Positions 54,301 to 63,325 of a stretch of DNA of 64,000 nt are shown one piece after another. The notes beneath the pieces were generated by a model. The model did not search any database, was not told where the DNA came from, and saw nothing but the letters and a program-made list of their open reading frames with translations. How positions within the stretch are numbered: position 1 is the first letter of the stretch; every line of letters begins with the position of its first letter. The position numbers and the translations under genes were made by a program. The DNA comes from Nanobdellota archaeon (lineage in GTDB: Archaea > Nanobdellota > Nanobdellia > Pacearchaeales > GW2011-AR1), in contig JAUYMA010000010.1 in the NCBI GenBank assembly GCA_030698805.1, forward strand, positions 124,001-188,000, given 5' to 3'.

Positions 54301-54947
54301 TTAATTTCTCTTAATCTTAATTAAACATGCATTGTCAAGGTCTCCAAAAGCACTGGCGTACAAGCCATAAAGAAAATCCCTCACGTTGTAAGTATTCTCT
54401 CCCCCACATTCGTTCCAAGAAGGATCATTTACAATTATTTTATCATCTTCTATACCTATCAAGACATTGAAATGAAAATTAAATCGAGGCTTATTTCCTT
54501 TCAAGAAATTTGAGGTTAGCAAAGCCCCTAAAGGCCGGCCTTCTTTGATTTCATCCGCTATATCTTTTTCTTCGGGGATCTTGACTTCTATTTTCCCGCC
54601 TTTTTTAAGAAAGATTAAAAAGTAATTCAAAACTTTTTTATCTTGCTCTTTAGAAGTATTTACTAGAATTTCTTCAAATCGTTTCTTTATTTCTTCCTGA
54701 GAAATCCCCCTATCTGATAATGTAAATAGCTTAGGATGCAAAGCCGTAATTGTTACTTGATACCCTCTATCTATTAAATATGATCCTAGTTGAGGAGCAT
54801 AAGTTCCTGTTTGATCCACTTCTATTGCTTTTTTAATTCTCCGAAAGGGACTATATCTTTGTAATAATGCATAATCATCTGGATTCCTACAATGCCGCAA
54901 TCATTAGAATTTTCAGGCTGTTTAAAGAGAGGTACTGGAAGTTTCAT
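54301..54947 (-). CDS. C39-like protein, needs -1 frameshift
   Basis: The 5' frame starts at ATG 54947 (ATGA overlap with asd) and encodes a C39-type N-terminus with the nucleophile C17 in a SNDCGIVG context, then reaches a TAG after 41 codons. The downstream part, with HFNVLIGIEDD (His) and VNDPSWNE (Asp), is in the -1 frame and open to 54301. The frames join at an A-AAA-AAG heptamer (54834-54828, six A's on the minus strand), giving a continuous C39-like protein of about 214 aa. A TTG at 54900 inside the second frame is not a credible start. Either programmed frameshifting or a recent indel explains this. Confidence 0.7.
54828..54834 (-). other. Putative slippery heptamer A-AAA-AAG
   Basis: On the minus strand the codons TTA-AAA-AAG followed by CAA-TAG form the dnaX-type slippery site in the correct reading phase. 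A -1 slip resumes at GCA and gives the only frame that continues the C39-like domain. No strong downstream stem-loop was identified by eye. Confidence 0.5.
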
Positions 54948-56038
54948 TTAGAAGTTAAATAACCTTTTTTTACAAGAAGTTCTGCCGTAAGTATTGCCCC
55001 GCCCGCGGCCCCTCTTAATGTATTATGCGAGAGGCCAACAAATTTATAGTCAAGTACATCGCAGGCTCTCAATCTTCCTACTGTTACAGCCATTCCTTTT
55101 TCGGAGTCTCTGTCTTTTATCGGTTGGGGCCTGTCGGGTTCAGCGCGATAGATGAGTGGCATTATCGGAGCAGAAGGAAGCATAAGACCTTGGGGAATTC
55201 CTTTGAAATCGTCCCATGCTTCTAATATATTTTCTAGACTGGGCTTATTCTCTCCAAACTTAACATGTACAATTGCTGTATGGCCGTCTCTTACAGGAAC
55301 TCTAGTGCATGTGGCTGAAATTTTTAATCTCTGACAATCTTCAATTTTTCCATCTTTTATTCTGCCGAGAATCTTCAGGGGCTCTCTTTCTGTCTTTTCC
55401 TCTTCCCCTGGAATATAGGGTACAATATTATCTCCAATAGCCAGAGAAGGAACTCCGGGGAAACCTGCTCCAGAAAGAGCTTGCTCGGTGGCGACTACCA
55501 AAAGAGTTGGATCATAACCCTTCTCCATCAAAGCATGCAAAGGAGTCATAAAACTCTGAATAGAACAATTAGGCTTTGTAACAATAAATCCTCTCTCCCA
55601 TCCTCTTCTCGCTCTTTGCGATTCTATAAGATTGACATGTCCTGCGTTGACTTCTGGAATTATCATTGGAACATCCTCGGTAAATCGATGTGCGGAATTA
55701 TTTGAGATAACTGGCAGGCCTGCAGCAGCGTATGCCTCTTCAGCTTTTTTTATTTCTTCTTTAGGGCCTTCATAAGAAGAGAAAACAAAATCACAATTAT
55801 CCAATGCGTTTTGGACTGAATTTGCATCTTTAACTATAATTCCTGATAACTTTTGAGGGAGATCTCGGTTCATATGCCATTTAGCTGCTACTGCTTCCCC
55901 ATAGGCCCTTCCAGCACTTTGAGGGGAGGCGGCCAGATAAGTAATTTCAAACCAAGGGTGGCCCTCTAAGAGCAATGCGTAATTCTGTCCAACTGCACCT
56001 GTTGATCCTAAAATTCCCACTCTTAATTTAGATCTCAT
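54944..56038 (-). CDS. asd: Aspartate-semialdehyde dehydrogenase
   Basis: This 364-aa enzyme of the archaeal/fungal type has GSTGAVGQNYALLL (NADP site), NNSAHRFTEDVPMIIPEVN, catalytic Cys in KPNCSIQ, the conserved RxPVRDGHTA and HNTLRGAAGG. It reduces aspartyl phosphate to the semialdehyde feeding lysine, threonine and methionine synthesis. The next gene is translationally coupled. Confidence 0.93.
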   Translation of the reverse strand: MRSKLRVGILGSTGAVGQNYALLLEGHPWFEITYLAASPQSAGRAYGEAVAAKWHMNRDLPQKLSGIIVKDANSVQNALDNCDFVFSSYEGPKEEIKKAEEAYAAAGLPVISNNSAHRFTEDVPMIIPEVNAGHVNLIESQRARRGWERGFIVTKPNCSIQSFMTPLHALMEKGYDPTLLVVATEQALSGAGFPGVPSLAIGDNIVPYIPGEEEKTEREPLKILGRIKDGKIEDCQRLKISATCTRVPVRDGHTAIVHVKFGENKPSLENILEAWDDFKGIPQGLMLPSAPIMPLIYRAEPDRPQPIKDRDSEKGMAVTVGRLRACDVLDYKFVGLSHNTLRGAAGGAILTAELLVKKGYLTSK

Positions 56039-56087
56039 GATCTTTATATGTTAAATTAGTTAAAAAGATTATCGCTTCTGCAAGGAT

Positions 56088-56930
56088 CTATTGCTTGGAC
56101 TTTATTTTTCCTTCTTGCCAGTCTTTTAGAATTAATCTAGCTGTTCTGTCCGTATCCACTTCTGCGCCCTTTTTCACCAAATGCTTCTTCTTTCCTAGTT
56201 CTTCCAGCAAGATTTCAGAATCTCCATTTGCCTCAATTGCATAATGGCTTTCAAAAACTCCAGGATATTCTTTCATTAGCCTTGCTACAATTATATCTGG
56301 ATCTTTCACTTTGTCAAAATTGCGAATCCCAATCTCAGCATGTTTCTTAGCAGTCTCTTCTTTGAGAGGAGATTCTTCATATTCGGGATAAACTCCTGGA
56401 GTGTCCAAGACTAAGATTCCTTTTGTGAGCCTGAGTTTCTGCATTCCTTTAGTAAATCCTGCTTGTGGAGAGGTGCCTGCACTTTTTTTACCTATAAGCA
56501 GGTTTATTAGAGAGCTTTTTCCAGTGTTAGGATATCCCATTATTCCTACATGAGCTTGAGGAGCAGTTATTTTAAGCCTTTTTATCTCCATCTTTATTTT
56601 ATCTCTCAGTCGTCTCACCCCAGTTATGGATTTACAAGAAAATAAGATATAGGGCTTCAGGCGCTTGAACTCTGGAGATTGCTTCAAATCATCCATGTTG
56701 ACAAGATCGATTTTATTTACTACAAAAACCAGCTTCTTCCCCTGACTTGTAATTAGATTCTCTATTTCTTCATTCCTTGTCTGAGCGATAAATCTGGCAT
56801 CAAGTATTTCTAGAACTAAATCTGAGATTCTAATTACTTCTTTGACTATATGGGGGATAGTCTGTTTATGCTTATTAGTACTTACAATTATCCCAGTTCT
56901 GCGTGATGAAAACGAGTATCTTTGTCTCAT
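56088..56930 (-). CDS. Circularly permuted GTPase (YlqF/HSR1-like)
   Basis: This 280-aa GTPase has its motifs in permuted order: G4 NKIDLV (near 75) comes before G1 GYPNTGKSSLIN (near 135) and G3 DTPGVYPEY (near 175). Such GTPases act in ribosome subunit assembly. The N-terminus is short with a basic segment. It lies upstream of asd with no overlap. Confidence 0.9.
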   Translation of the reverse strand: MRQRYSFSSRRTGIIVSTNKHKQTIPHIVKEVIRISDLVLEILDARFIAQTRNEEIENLITSQGKKLVFVVNKIDLVNMDDLKQSPEFKRLKPYILFSCKSITGVRRLRDKIKMEIKRLKITAPQAHVGIMGYPNTGKSSLINLLIGKKSAGTSPQAGFTKGMQKLRLTKGILVLDTPGVYPEYEESPLKEETAKKHAEIGIRNFDKVKDPDIIVARLMKEYPGVFESHYAIEANGDSEILLEELGKKKHLVKKGAEVDTDRTARLILKDWQEGKIKSKQ

Positions 56931-57010
56931 GAAGATATAAAGAAAAATGGGTTTATATAGGTTTTACCCTCTAAGAAAAGAGTTATAAATCTTTATTTTC
57001 TAGAGAGAAT

Positions 57011-58030
57011 ATGGGTTTGACCAAAGAAGAAGAGAAGATATTGAAATCGATAGTTATTCCTTCTGAGAATAATCCTAATAAACCTGAGTTCCCTCCTGAG
57101 AATCCTAAGTTTCCTGCAACTCCCACTTATCAAATAAAAGTCCCTGGTTTCTCAAATGTCTGGTTAAAAGATGAGAGCTTTAATCCTACTGGCACTCATA
57201 AGGATAGAATGGCTTGGGAGATTATTGTTACCTATAGAGATTTCTTATTGGCCAAGAAAGCTGGCCAAATTAAAGGCCATCTTCCAGCTATGTCAATAAT
57301 CTCCTCAGGGTCCGCAGCCATTGCAATACAATCCCAATTAAAAAAATATAGATTGCCAAGTCTTAAAGTTTTGGCAGATGTTAACACTAATCCTTTAAAT
57401 CTTGTCATGATGAAAAATATTGGGTGTGAAATCTATGAGGCTGATTTGGGAAGGACTCCTCTTAATTGGAAAGAAATATTAGCTTTTACCCATAATCCCG
57501 ATGGTTTTGATATTACCTCTAGTGAAGCATTGGATCCAACGACTCGCTTCTATGATTGGCTCAGCTATGAAATAATAAACAATTCTCCAGATTACTGTTT
57601 TATTCCTTTTGGCACAGGTAACTTGTATGAAAATATATTGAATATCAACAAAAGAGAGGTCTCTAATAAAAAGCATGATCCAAGATTCAAAGGAAATGTC
57701 GAAAAATTAAGACATTGTAATTTTATTGGAGCAACTACAAACAATCCTAAGAGCAAAGCTGACAAGTTATATTCTCCCCATTTACCTTTTGCACATTATG
57801 ATGAGCAATGGATAAACTTATATCGCTATGCCGGATATTGCGGTTCCGGATCAAATGTCCATCTTATTAAAGAACCTTATATAGATGAAGCAATGAAAAT
57901 TGCTGAATCTCAAAGCATAAAGTGTGAAGCTTCAGGAATTGCAGGTATGGCGGTTTTATTACAAATAAAAAATAAGATGCCTAAGGATAAGAAGATATTA
58001 ATTGTCAATACAGGAAAATCAAAGATTTAG
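57011..58030 (+). CDS. Threonine synthase-like PLP enzyme
   Basis: This 339-aa fold-type II PLP enzyme has the PLP lysine in NPTGTHKDRMA and an SSGSAAIAIQ loop. A Gly-rich loop of threonine synthase/cysteine synthase type (FGTGNLYENIL) follows. Threonine synthase, dehydratase or related amino-acid lyase are all possible. TATA TTATAAATC (about 56983-56991) lies upstream. Confidence 0.75.
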   Translation: MGLTKEEEKILKSIVIPSENNPNKPEFPPENPKFPATPTYQIKVPGFSNVWLKDESFNPTGTHKDRMAWEIIVTYRDFLLAKKAGQIKGHLPAMSIISSGSAAIAIQSQLKKYRLPSLKVLADVNTNPLNLVMMKNIGCEIYEADLGRTPLNWKEILAFTHNPDGFDITSSEALDPTTRFYDWLSYEIINNSPDYCFIPFGTGNLYENILNINKREVSNKKHDPRFKGNVEKLRHCNFIGATTNNPKSKADKLYSPHLPFAHYDEQWINLYRYAGYCGSGSNVHLIKEPYIDEAMKIAESQSIKCEASGIAGMAVLLQIKNKMPKDKKILIVNTGKSKI

Positions 58031-58137
58031 CTAAACTTATTTGCTTAATCTCTTTATCAGATCTTTAGAAGAAAGCAACTCTTCTTTTCCAGACTTCATA
58101 TTTCTTAATTTGAACTTCTGGAATCCTCTGGCTGTTT

Positions 58138-58560
58138 TTATTGGCAAGGGACTTTTACCTGCAGTTTCTCATTCAGCTCCTCGCATCTTTTCATAATTGA
58201 TTTTACTATTTGCCGTGCTTTAGTTTCGTTATTATCTAACACATCTGGAATGCCCCAATAAACCACTTCTCTTATGTAATTTTTATTATCCAGCAATCCT
58301 TGGGGGATGTCATCTGCCACCACCACTATCAAATCTTTATCCTCAAGAATCGGCACGCTTACTCCTCGAGGCCTAGGATCACATTTTATTCCTATTTCCT
58401 TCAAGACTTTTTTCTGCGCAGGCCAGCAATCATTCCCAAAGGAAGGTATTAACCCTGCGCTGGAAACTTTGATACTTGGGTTTTTATTAATCTTCTTGAA
58501 ATATTCTTCCGCGGCCCTGCTTCTAAATAGATTATGTCTGCACAAAAATATTATGTTCAT
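58138..58560 (-). CDS. Low-molecular-weight phosphatase-like protein, paralogue 2
   Basis: This 140-aa LMW-PTP-fold protein has P-loop C-RHNLF-R-S at residues 7-14 and SSAGLIPS near 34, matching the 16741 gene in length and in the VVVADDIPQ segment. Its ATG is preceded by GGGAGGAG. Each copy stands alone with its own promoter rather than in an operon with a kinase. Confidence 0.75.
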   Translation of the reverse strand: MNIIFLCRHNLFRSRAAEEYFKKINKNPSIKVSSAGLIPSFGNDCWPAQKKVLKEIGIKCDPRPRGVSVPILEDKDLIVVVADDIPQGLLDNKNYIREVVYWGIPDVLDNNETKARQIVKSIMKRCEELNEKLQVKVPCQ

Positions 58561-58760
58561 TTTTCTCCTCCCTTGAATTTAGTCTGTCCTTGCTGGTTAA
58601 TAATCTTTTGGTTAGGGATTAATTACCTTTTCTCTACCCCTATAATATTTATTGAATAGAAATAAAGCCTACCTTACTATCATAAAAGAATTGACTTTGA
58701 ATGGATTATGCTTATGTCCTTTGATAAATAATTCTTAAGATACCTGATTTGGATAGTTTT

Positions 58761-59894
58761 TTATGCATTTTTTAAAGAGTAATCCTCATCCTCTATAAGT
58801 TTCTTGTAGATTTGAGTGAACTTTATTAAATCATCTATCGCGATTGATTCATTGGACTTATGACATTCGGACTCATCTCCTGGGCCAAAGATTACTGTTT
58901 CCCCCCACTTTGAGAAAATTGCAGCTTCTGTCCAACTTTTCTTGAAGTTGAATTCTGTCGGGCCCAAAAAATCTCTTGATATCTTAGCTATGTCTTTTAT
59001 AAAACTAGAATTTTTATCTGTATGAAAAGGCTCTCCTTCGAAAATAACGCTCACTTCTGCCTCAGTACATTCTTTATCTATGATATCCTTTATTTCCTCA
59101 TAAGTTTCTTTTATTGTTTCATCCATAGTCATCCTTCTACTCAATGTGATGTCGCAATTTCCTGCTGTAGAGTTTTGTGCAGTTCCTCCTTTGATCATGC
59201 TTATTGTGAGATGCGGGTGCTCCATTAATGAATCTTGCTTTTGCTCTATAACTCTGCTGTAATCTGTTAAGGCATTACATACTCTTAGGGCCTTATTGAT
59301 AGCATTATTTGATTCGTTGTATTCTGCATTCGCATATGAGGAATGGATTGATTTTCCCCCAATAGAAACTTTCAGATCCAGGCACCCTTTTTGAGCATAT
59401 ACTATTTTTCTTGTTGTAGGCTCCATAACTACGACTCTTGCATTCTTTAAACTGAATTTTTTTATTATATCCCTCGCCCCTTTTCCACTCCCTTCTTCAT
59501 CTGCACTTAAAATAATATATAAATCGTTTTTTGGCCTTTCTTTTAGAGAAAGTACTGCTGAAATTAAAGAGGCTATTCCTCCTTTCATATCACTTGCTCC
59601 TAGGCCGTATATTCGGCCATTATCCTCTCTAGCTTGAAGAAAACTAGATGGCCATCCAAGATCTCCAGGGACAGTATCTGTATGTCCTACGAAGACGAGG
59701 GGGCTTTCATTGCTTAAACCTCTAACCTTTATTATTAAGTTATATAGGTCTAAATCTCCTTTTTTTAATAGAAACTCTGTGACCTCAAACATTGAAAGCT
59801 TATCTTTTATATAATTCACTAAGTCCTTGTTTGATATATTGCAGTTAGAATCTATGGAAATGAGGTCTTTTAATACGTTGACAACATCTGTCAT
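58761..59894 (-). CDS. M20-family metallopeptidase
   Basis: This 377-aa di-zinc hydrolase has VFVGHTDTVPGD (H, D), GLGASDMKGGIA (D), and SADEEGSG (EE). The C-terminal half is the dimerisation domain. The family includes DapE (succinyl-diaminopimelate), ArgE and Ack-type deacylases; the amino-acid genes nearby make a lysine or arginine role possible but unproven. ATGA overlap with the GNAT gene. Confidence 0.83.
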   Translation of the reverse strand: MTDVVNVLKDLISIDSNCNISNKDLVNYIKDKLSMFEVTEFLLKKGDLDLYNLIIKVRGLSNESPLVFVGHTDTVPGDLGWPSSFLQAREDNGRIYGLGASDMKGGIASLISAVLSLKERPKNDLYIILSADEEGSGKGARDIIKKFSLKNARVVVMEPTTRKIVYAQKGCLDLKVSIGGKSIHSSYANAEYNESNNAINKALRVCNALTDYSRVIEQKQDSLMEHPHLTISMIKGGTAQNSTAGNCDITLSRRMTMDETIKETYEEIKDIIDKECTEAEVSVIFEGEPFHTDKNSSFIKDIAKISRDFLGPTEFNFKKSWTEAAIFSKWGETVIFGPGDESECHKSNESIAIDDLIKFTQIYKKLIEDEDYSLKNA

Positions 59895-60796
59895 TTTAAT
59901 TTGCCAGCCATAATATTATTTACATAATTTTGATTAAAATCTGCAAAGTCCCATTTGTACCAAGAGCTACTTCTTTCTGGATCTTTAAATAATAATCTTC
60001 CTTTCTTTTCAGAGAATATATGGGATGCCATAGAAGATACAGAGGGATTTATTGTTCTTGTTACGTATGATTCATATCCACTTTGACGAGCCTGATTCAG
60101 GCGATACGCCATTAACAATGTACCTATATGCTTCCCTTGAAACCTGTCCAATACTCCTACTTCGGCCCCATAAAAAGCAGTTTCTGGATTAATTCCTGCA
60201 CCTTCCAATAAGTGCAGAATTGCAGGAAAGTTTACACTGCTTGTTCTTTCTGTCTGAATACTATACCCCCATGCAAAACCTATTGGCTTATCATCTAACC
60301 ACGCCAAACACCCTAAGAATGTCCTTTTGCTTATTGCCTCATCAATTAAAGCAAGATGATCTACAAAATCTGGGTAAAAGTCTATTAAATTTAGTTCATC
60401 CCCGCACCCCATACACCTTTCTAGATCCCCTCCAGGTCTTAACAAAACAATCCCTTCTCTTTCTGCAGGATTTAACCTCGTGGTGAACCCTGATCTACAG
60501 TCATTGACTACTCTCTCTCCACCCTTATCAAAGCGATTACACTCTGCTAAAGTGTATTGCACCTTGCATTTTAAAGGATCTTCTGAGGATCGCAGGACAT
60601 TTGCACAAATTTTATCCTCATGCCAGGGATGGCCTTTAAATACCTCTCTATAGATATCCGAAAGCTGAGCTTCATGAGAACGATCTATAGATGAGACTAC
60701 CGTCTGAGAAGTAAGTTTGCCAAATCCATTCCCATTATCCCTAGAAATCGTAGAAGCCCCTCTTGTCATCAAATGTGGCTCTCCTCTAAGATTCAT
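59891..60796 (-). CDS. GNAT acetyltransferase-like protein
   Basis: This 301-aa protein has an acyl-CoA-binding motif (VGVLDRFQGKHIGTLLMAYRLNQARQSG, the R/Q-x-x-G-x-G/A type) and preceding strand PIGFAWGYS. The N-terminal half is Cys-rich and unassigned. Substrate unknown; it sits upstream of the M20 hydrolase in the same operon, which suggests an acetylated-substrate cycle. Confidence 0.75.
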   Translation of the reverse strand: MNLRGEPHLMTRGASTISRDNGNGFGKLTSQTVVSSIDRSHEAQLSDIYREVFKGHPWHEDKICANVLRSSEDPLKCKVQYTLAECNRFDKGGERVVNDCRSGFTTRLNPAEREGIVLLRPGGDLERCMGCGDELNLIDFYPDFVDHLALIDEAISKRTFLGCLAWLDDKPIGFAWGYSIQTERTSSVNFPAILHLLEGAGINPETAFYGAEVGVLDRFQGKHIGTLLMAYRLNQARQSGYESYVTRTINPSVSSMASHIFSEKKGRLLFKDPERSSSWYKWDFADFNQNYVNNIMAGKLK

Positions 60797-60946
60797 GATA
60801 TCTAATTAATAAATCCAGTTATAACCCTTTGGTTAAAATAATATAAACCATTAAGTTTATTTATTTGTAAAAATATTTTTTTAGAGGACCTTAAGATTAC
60901 TCCTGAATTATCAAACAATTCCATATTTTTCACTGTTGGATTCTAT

Positions 60947-62299
60947 TTATATACCTTTCTTTGCTCCTTTATTGGAAATTGCCAATAGAACAAAAACAGA
61001 TAGCATTATTGAGATTATTAGAGGGTGTATAACTGACTTAATTAAGTGCGTCTCGAAGATCAATGCAGTTGTTAGCCCAATAATGCTGATGTAAAACATT
61101 CTCCCGTTTATTCTCTGAGGAGCTTTTAAATAAAGACTTGTCATTACTGGCACAAACATTCCAGCAATATAGAGAGTGTAAGCTAAAATTAATATTCCTA
61201 TCAATTCTTTTGCAAATAATGCAATGACTAAAGCAACAAATGGCGCCATAAATGCAAATGTAGAGCTATATTTTCTTATGCCTTGATCCTTAAATCTTTT
61301 AGTTGGTTTAAGAAAATCCTCAGCTAGATGCGAGGCCGCAGCACTTATCAACGCCTGAGCTGAACCAATTACTGCCGTTAGAATAGCTGCGATTATAAAA
61401 CCCTTAAAAAGAAGAGGCACGTTTGATATTATAAAATAAGGCATTGCCTCCGAGGGTGAAATGTCAAACAAGCTAGAGCTCTTCATCCCAATATATACAG
61501 GAAAAAATCCTGCAACTAAAAGGATTATTGCAGCTGCTATACTTCCATTTTTTGCGGTCTGGTAATTTTTAGCTGAAAATAGTTTTTGATGGAAATCCTG
61601 CCCTATCAAAGTGTACAATATTACGGGTAGTGAGAGGCCTAATAATCCTAAAAATGAGGGGTAGACTAAATTATGGTTCTGAGATTCTATATTTGGAGAT
61701 GAGCCAACTGCAATCAAGAATACAATAAATACAGTTATGGAAACAATACTTATGTTCAGCTTGCTCATCCTGACAACTGCCGAAAGGCCCTTAGAGGTTA
61801 TAATGGAAATTACTAAAGTCACAAGAAAAGTAAATGGCACTGCTGGCAACCCCATGGCTGATAAAAGACACATCACTGCAAATAATTGCCCTGCAGCGAT
61901 TATCACCATCGAAACTATTGATAAACCTGCGGCAAGATTTGATAGTTTCCTATCCTTAAAGCTATGAAAGAGGAGAGCAGGTATTGTTCTTAATTCCTTT
62001 TTTTCATTAAGTTTGAATATTCTTTTTGAGATGAAAATTCCTAGCAACAAAACTCCTAATGCCGAAGATCCTGCATAGACCAGACCATATAGTCCATACT
62101 TATATCCGAGTTCCGCACCTCCTAAAATAAATCCTCCACCATAATGAGTTGTTACCAATCCTGCAGCTATTGCAGGAGCAAGCAACGCACGATTAGATAT
62201 TGAAAATTCTCTAAGATTGTTGGACTTTTTATAAAGAAGAGATATAGATAGAATAATAATAAAATATAACGCTAGTTCAATGATGATTACACCCTTCAT
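60947..62299 (-). CDS. Sodium/solute symporter (SSS family)
   Basis: This 450-aa protein has about 13 TM segments. The SSS signature GRALLAP/VTTHYGGGFILGG region is near residues 35-60, and the family glycines follow. Substrate may be amino acid, sugar or vitamin. Expressed alone with a TATA-like element upstream. Confidence 0.85.
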   Translation of the reverse strand: MKGVIIIELALYFIIILSISLLYKKSNNLREFSISNRALLAPAIAAGLVTTHYGGGFILGGAELGYKYGLYGLVYAGSSALGVLLLGIFISKRIFKLNEKKELRTIPALLFHSFKDRKLSNLAAGLSIVSMVIIAAGQLFAVMCLLSAMGLPAVPFTFLVTLVISIITSKGLSAVVRMSKLNISIVSITVFIVFLIAVGSSPNIESQNHNLVYPSFLGLLGLSLPVILYTLIGQDFHQKLFSAKNYQTAKNGSIAAAIILLVAGFFPVYIGMKSSSLFDISPSEAMPYFIISNVPLLFKGFIIAAILTAVIGSAQALISAAASHLAEDFLKPTKRFKDQGIRKYSSTFAFMAPFVALVIALFAKELIGILILAYTLYIAGMFVPVMTSLYLKAPQRINGRMFYISIIGLTTALIFETHLIKSVIHPLIISIMLSVFVLLAISNKGAKKGI

Positions 62300-62336
62300 G
62301 ATAGGGTTGGCAGAAGAAAGAATATATTCCTAATGT

Positions 62337-63242
62337 TTAATACTTTTTAACTTGTAAGTTGAACTCGTTCTTAGCTTTTTTCTTGAGCTGCTCTGCAATA
62401 TCTTTATTTTTAGATAAAATCAGGTTTATGCTTGTTTTCTTATTTAGGATGCTTTTTATGAAAGAAGGGATATCTACTGTTGAGTTATTTCCACACTTCT
62501 TGTAAATCTCTTCAATATTATCTCTCAAATCTGAAGGGAGGGAGACTTGCATTATTGTGTCTCCAAATACGGCAATGTCTGAATAAGAGGTTTCCTTGGA
62601 GATCTTGAACTTAACACCTGCACGCTCATAAAAACTCTTTGCCCATTTATCCAGATTGGTTGAGCCGTGGTTTATCATATAATGACTAACACCTTTCTTT
62701 TTCATCAGCTCAATCTCACTATATTCCAATTCAGGATAAACCAGTAGCCACCAGCAATGATTTCCTTCCCAGAGAGTTATGTCTCCTTTTGGGATATTCT
62801 TTTTGTAATATTCTTTCTTGATGTTAATCCACATCTTATCCATTTCTATAAGTGAATTAAAAGTAAGTATAGTTATATTGTTCTCGGTCTTTATTTTTAG
62901 AACCCCTTCCACTAATGGGACTTTATTATTCCCCCTGTAATTTTTTTCAATATGAACAGAAAACTCTCTAAGCTTCTCTACCCACTCAAGATTTATTTGG
63001 TAGGTTTTATCCTGCTTTGATATTACATTCTCATTGACAAGTTCTGTTATTGCCTTGTAAGTAGCTTGGCAAGTTATCCCACAATTATAGGATTTATTGA
63101 CCTTGTTATGAATTTGGGAAAGAGTTAGAGGCCACTCGAAACTGAGAATGTCTATAACCAAATCTTTTATCCTCCCAGATTTACCCAGCTCAGGTATAGT
63201 CAGGCTTAAAACCATTATTGTGTAATCTTCATCCCTTCGCAT
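62337..63242 (-). CDS. Winged-helix-like regulator
   Basis: This 301-aa protein begins with a helix-turn-helix/winged-helix-like region (about 20-80: DILSFEWPLTLSQIHNKVNKSYN...TYKAITELVNENVISKQ). A long C-terminal region of alternating helices and strands follows with no recognised ligand site. It faces the truncated gene at 63326 across an 83-bp divergent promoter. It may regulate the adjacent symporter (38 bp downstream). Inference only. Confidence 0.55.
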   Translation of the reverse strand: MRRDEDYTIMVLSLTIPELGKSGRIKDLVIDILSFEWPLTLSQIHNKVNKSYNCGITCQATYKAITELVNENVISKQDKTYQINLEWVEKLREFSVHIEKNYRGNNKVPLVEGVLKIKTENNITILTFNSLIEMDKMWINIKKEYYKKNIPKGDITLWEGNHCWWLLVYPELEYSEIELMKKKGVSHYMINHGSTNLDKWAKSFYERAGVKFKISKETSYSDIAVFGDTIMQVSLPSDLRDNIEEIYKKCGNNSTVDIPSFIKSILNKKTSINLILSKNKDIAEQLKKKAKNEFNLQVKKY

Positions 63243-63325
63243 TTTAATGAACCGTTTACTTTTAAACTTTTTGGTTGAAATTTCTTCTACCTCAGATTTA
63301 TATGGGTTCTTTTAAATAATATGGC

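Noticed and set aside
54301..54900. A gene starting at the TTG of 54900
   Set aside because: The start lies inside the other frame of the C39-like gene and the N-terminal cysteine would be lost; the ATGA-coupled ATG at 54947 is better.
58561..58760. Gap before the phosphatase paralogue
   Set aside because: The largest gap (~200 bp); apart from the ribosome-binding site at its left end I see nothing in it.
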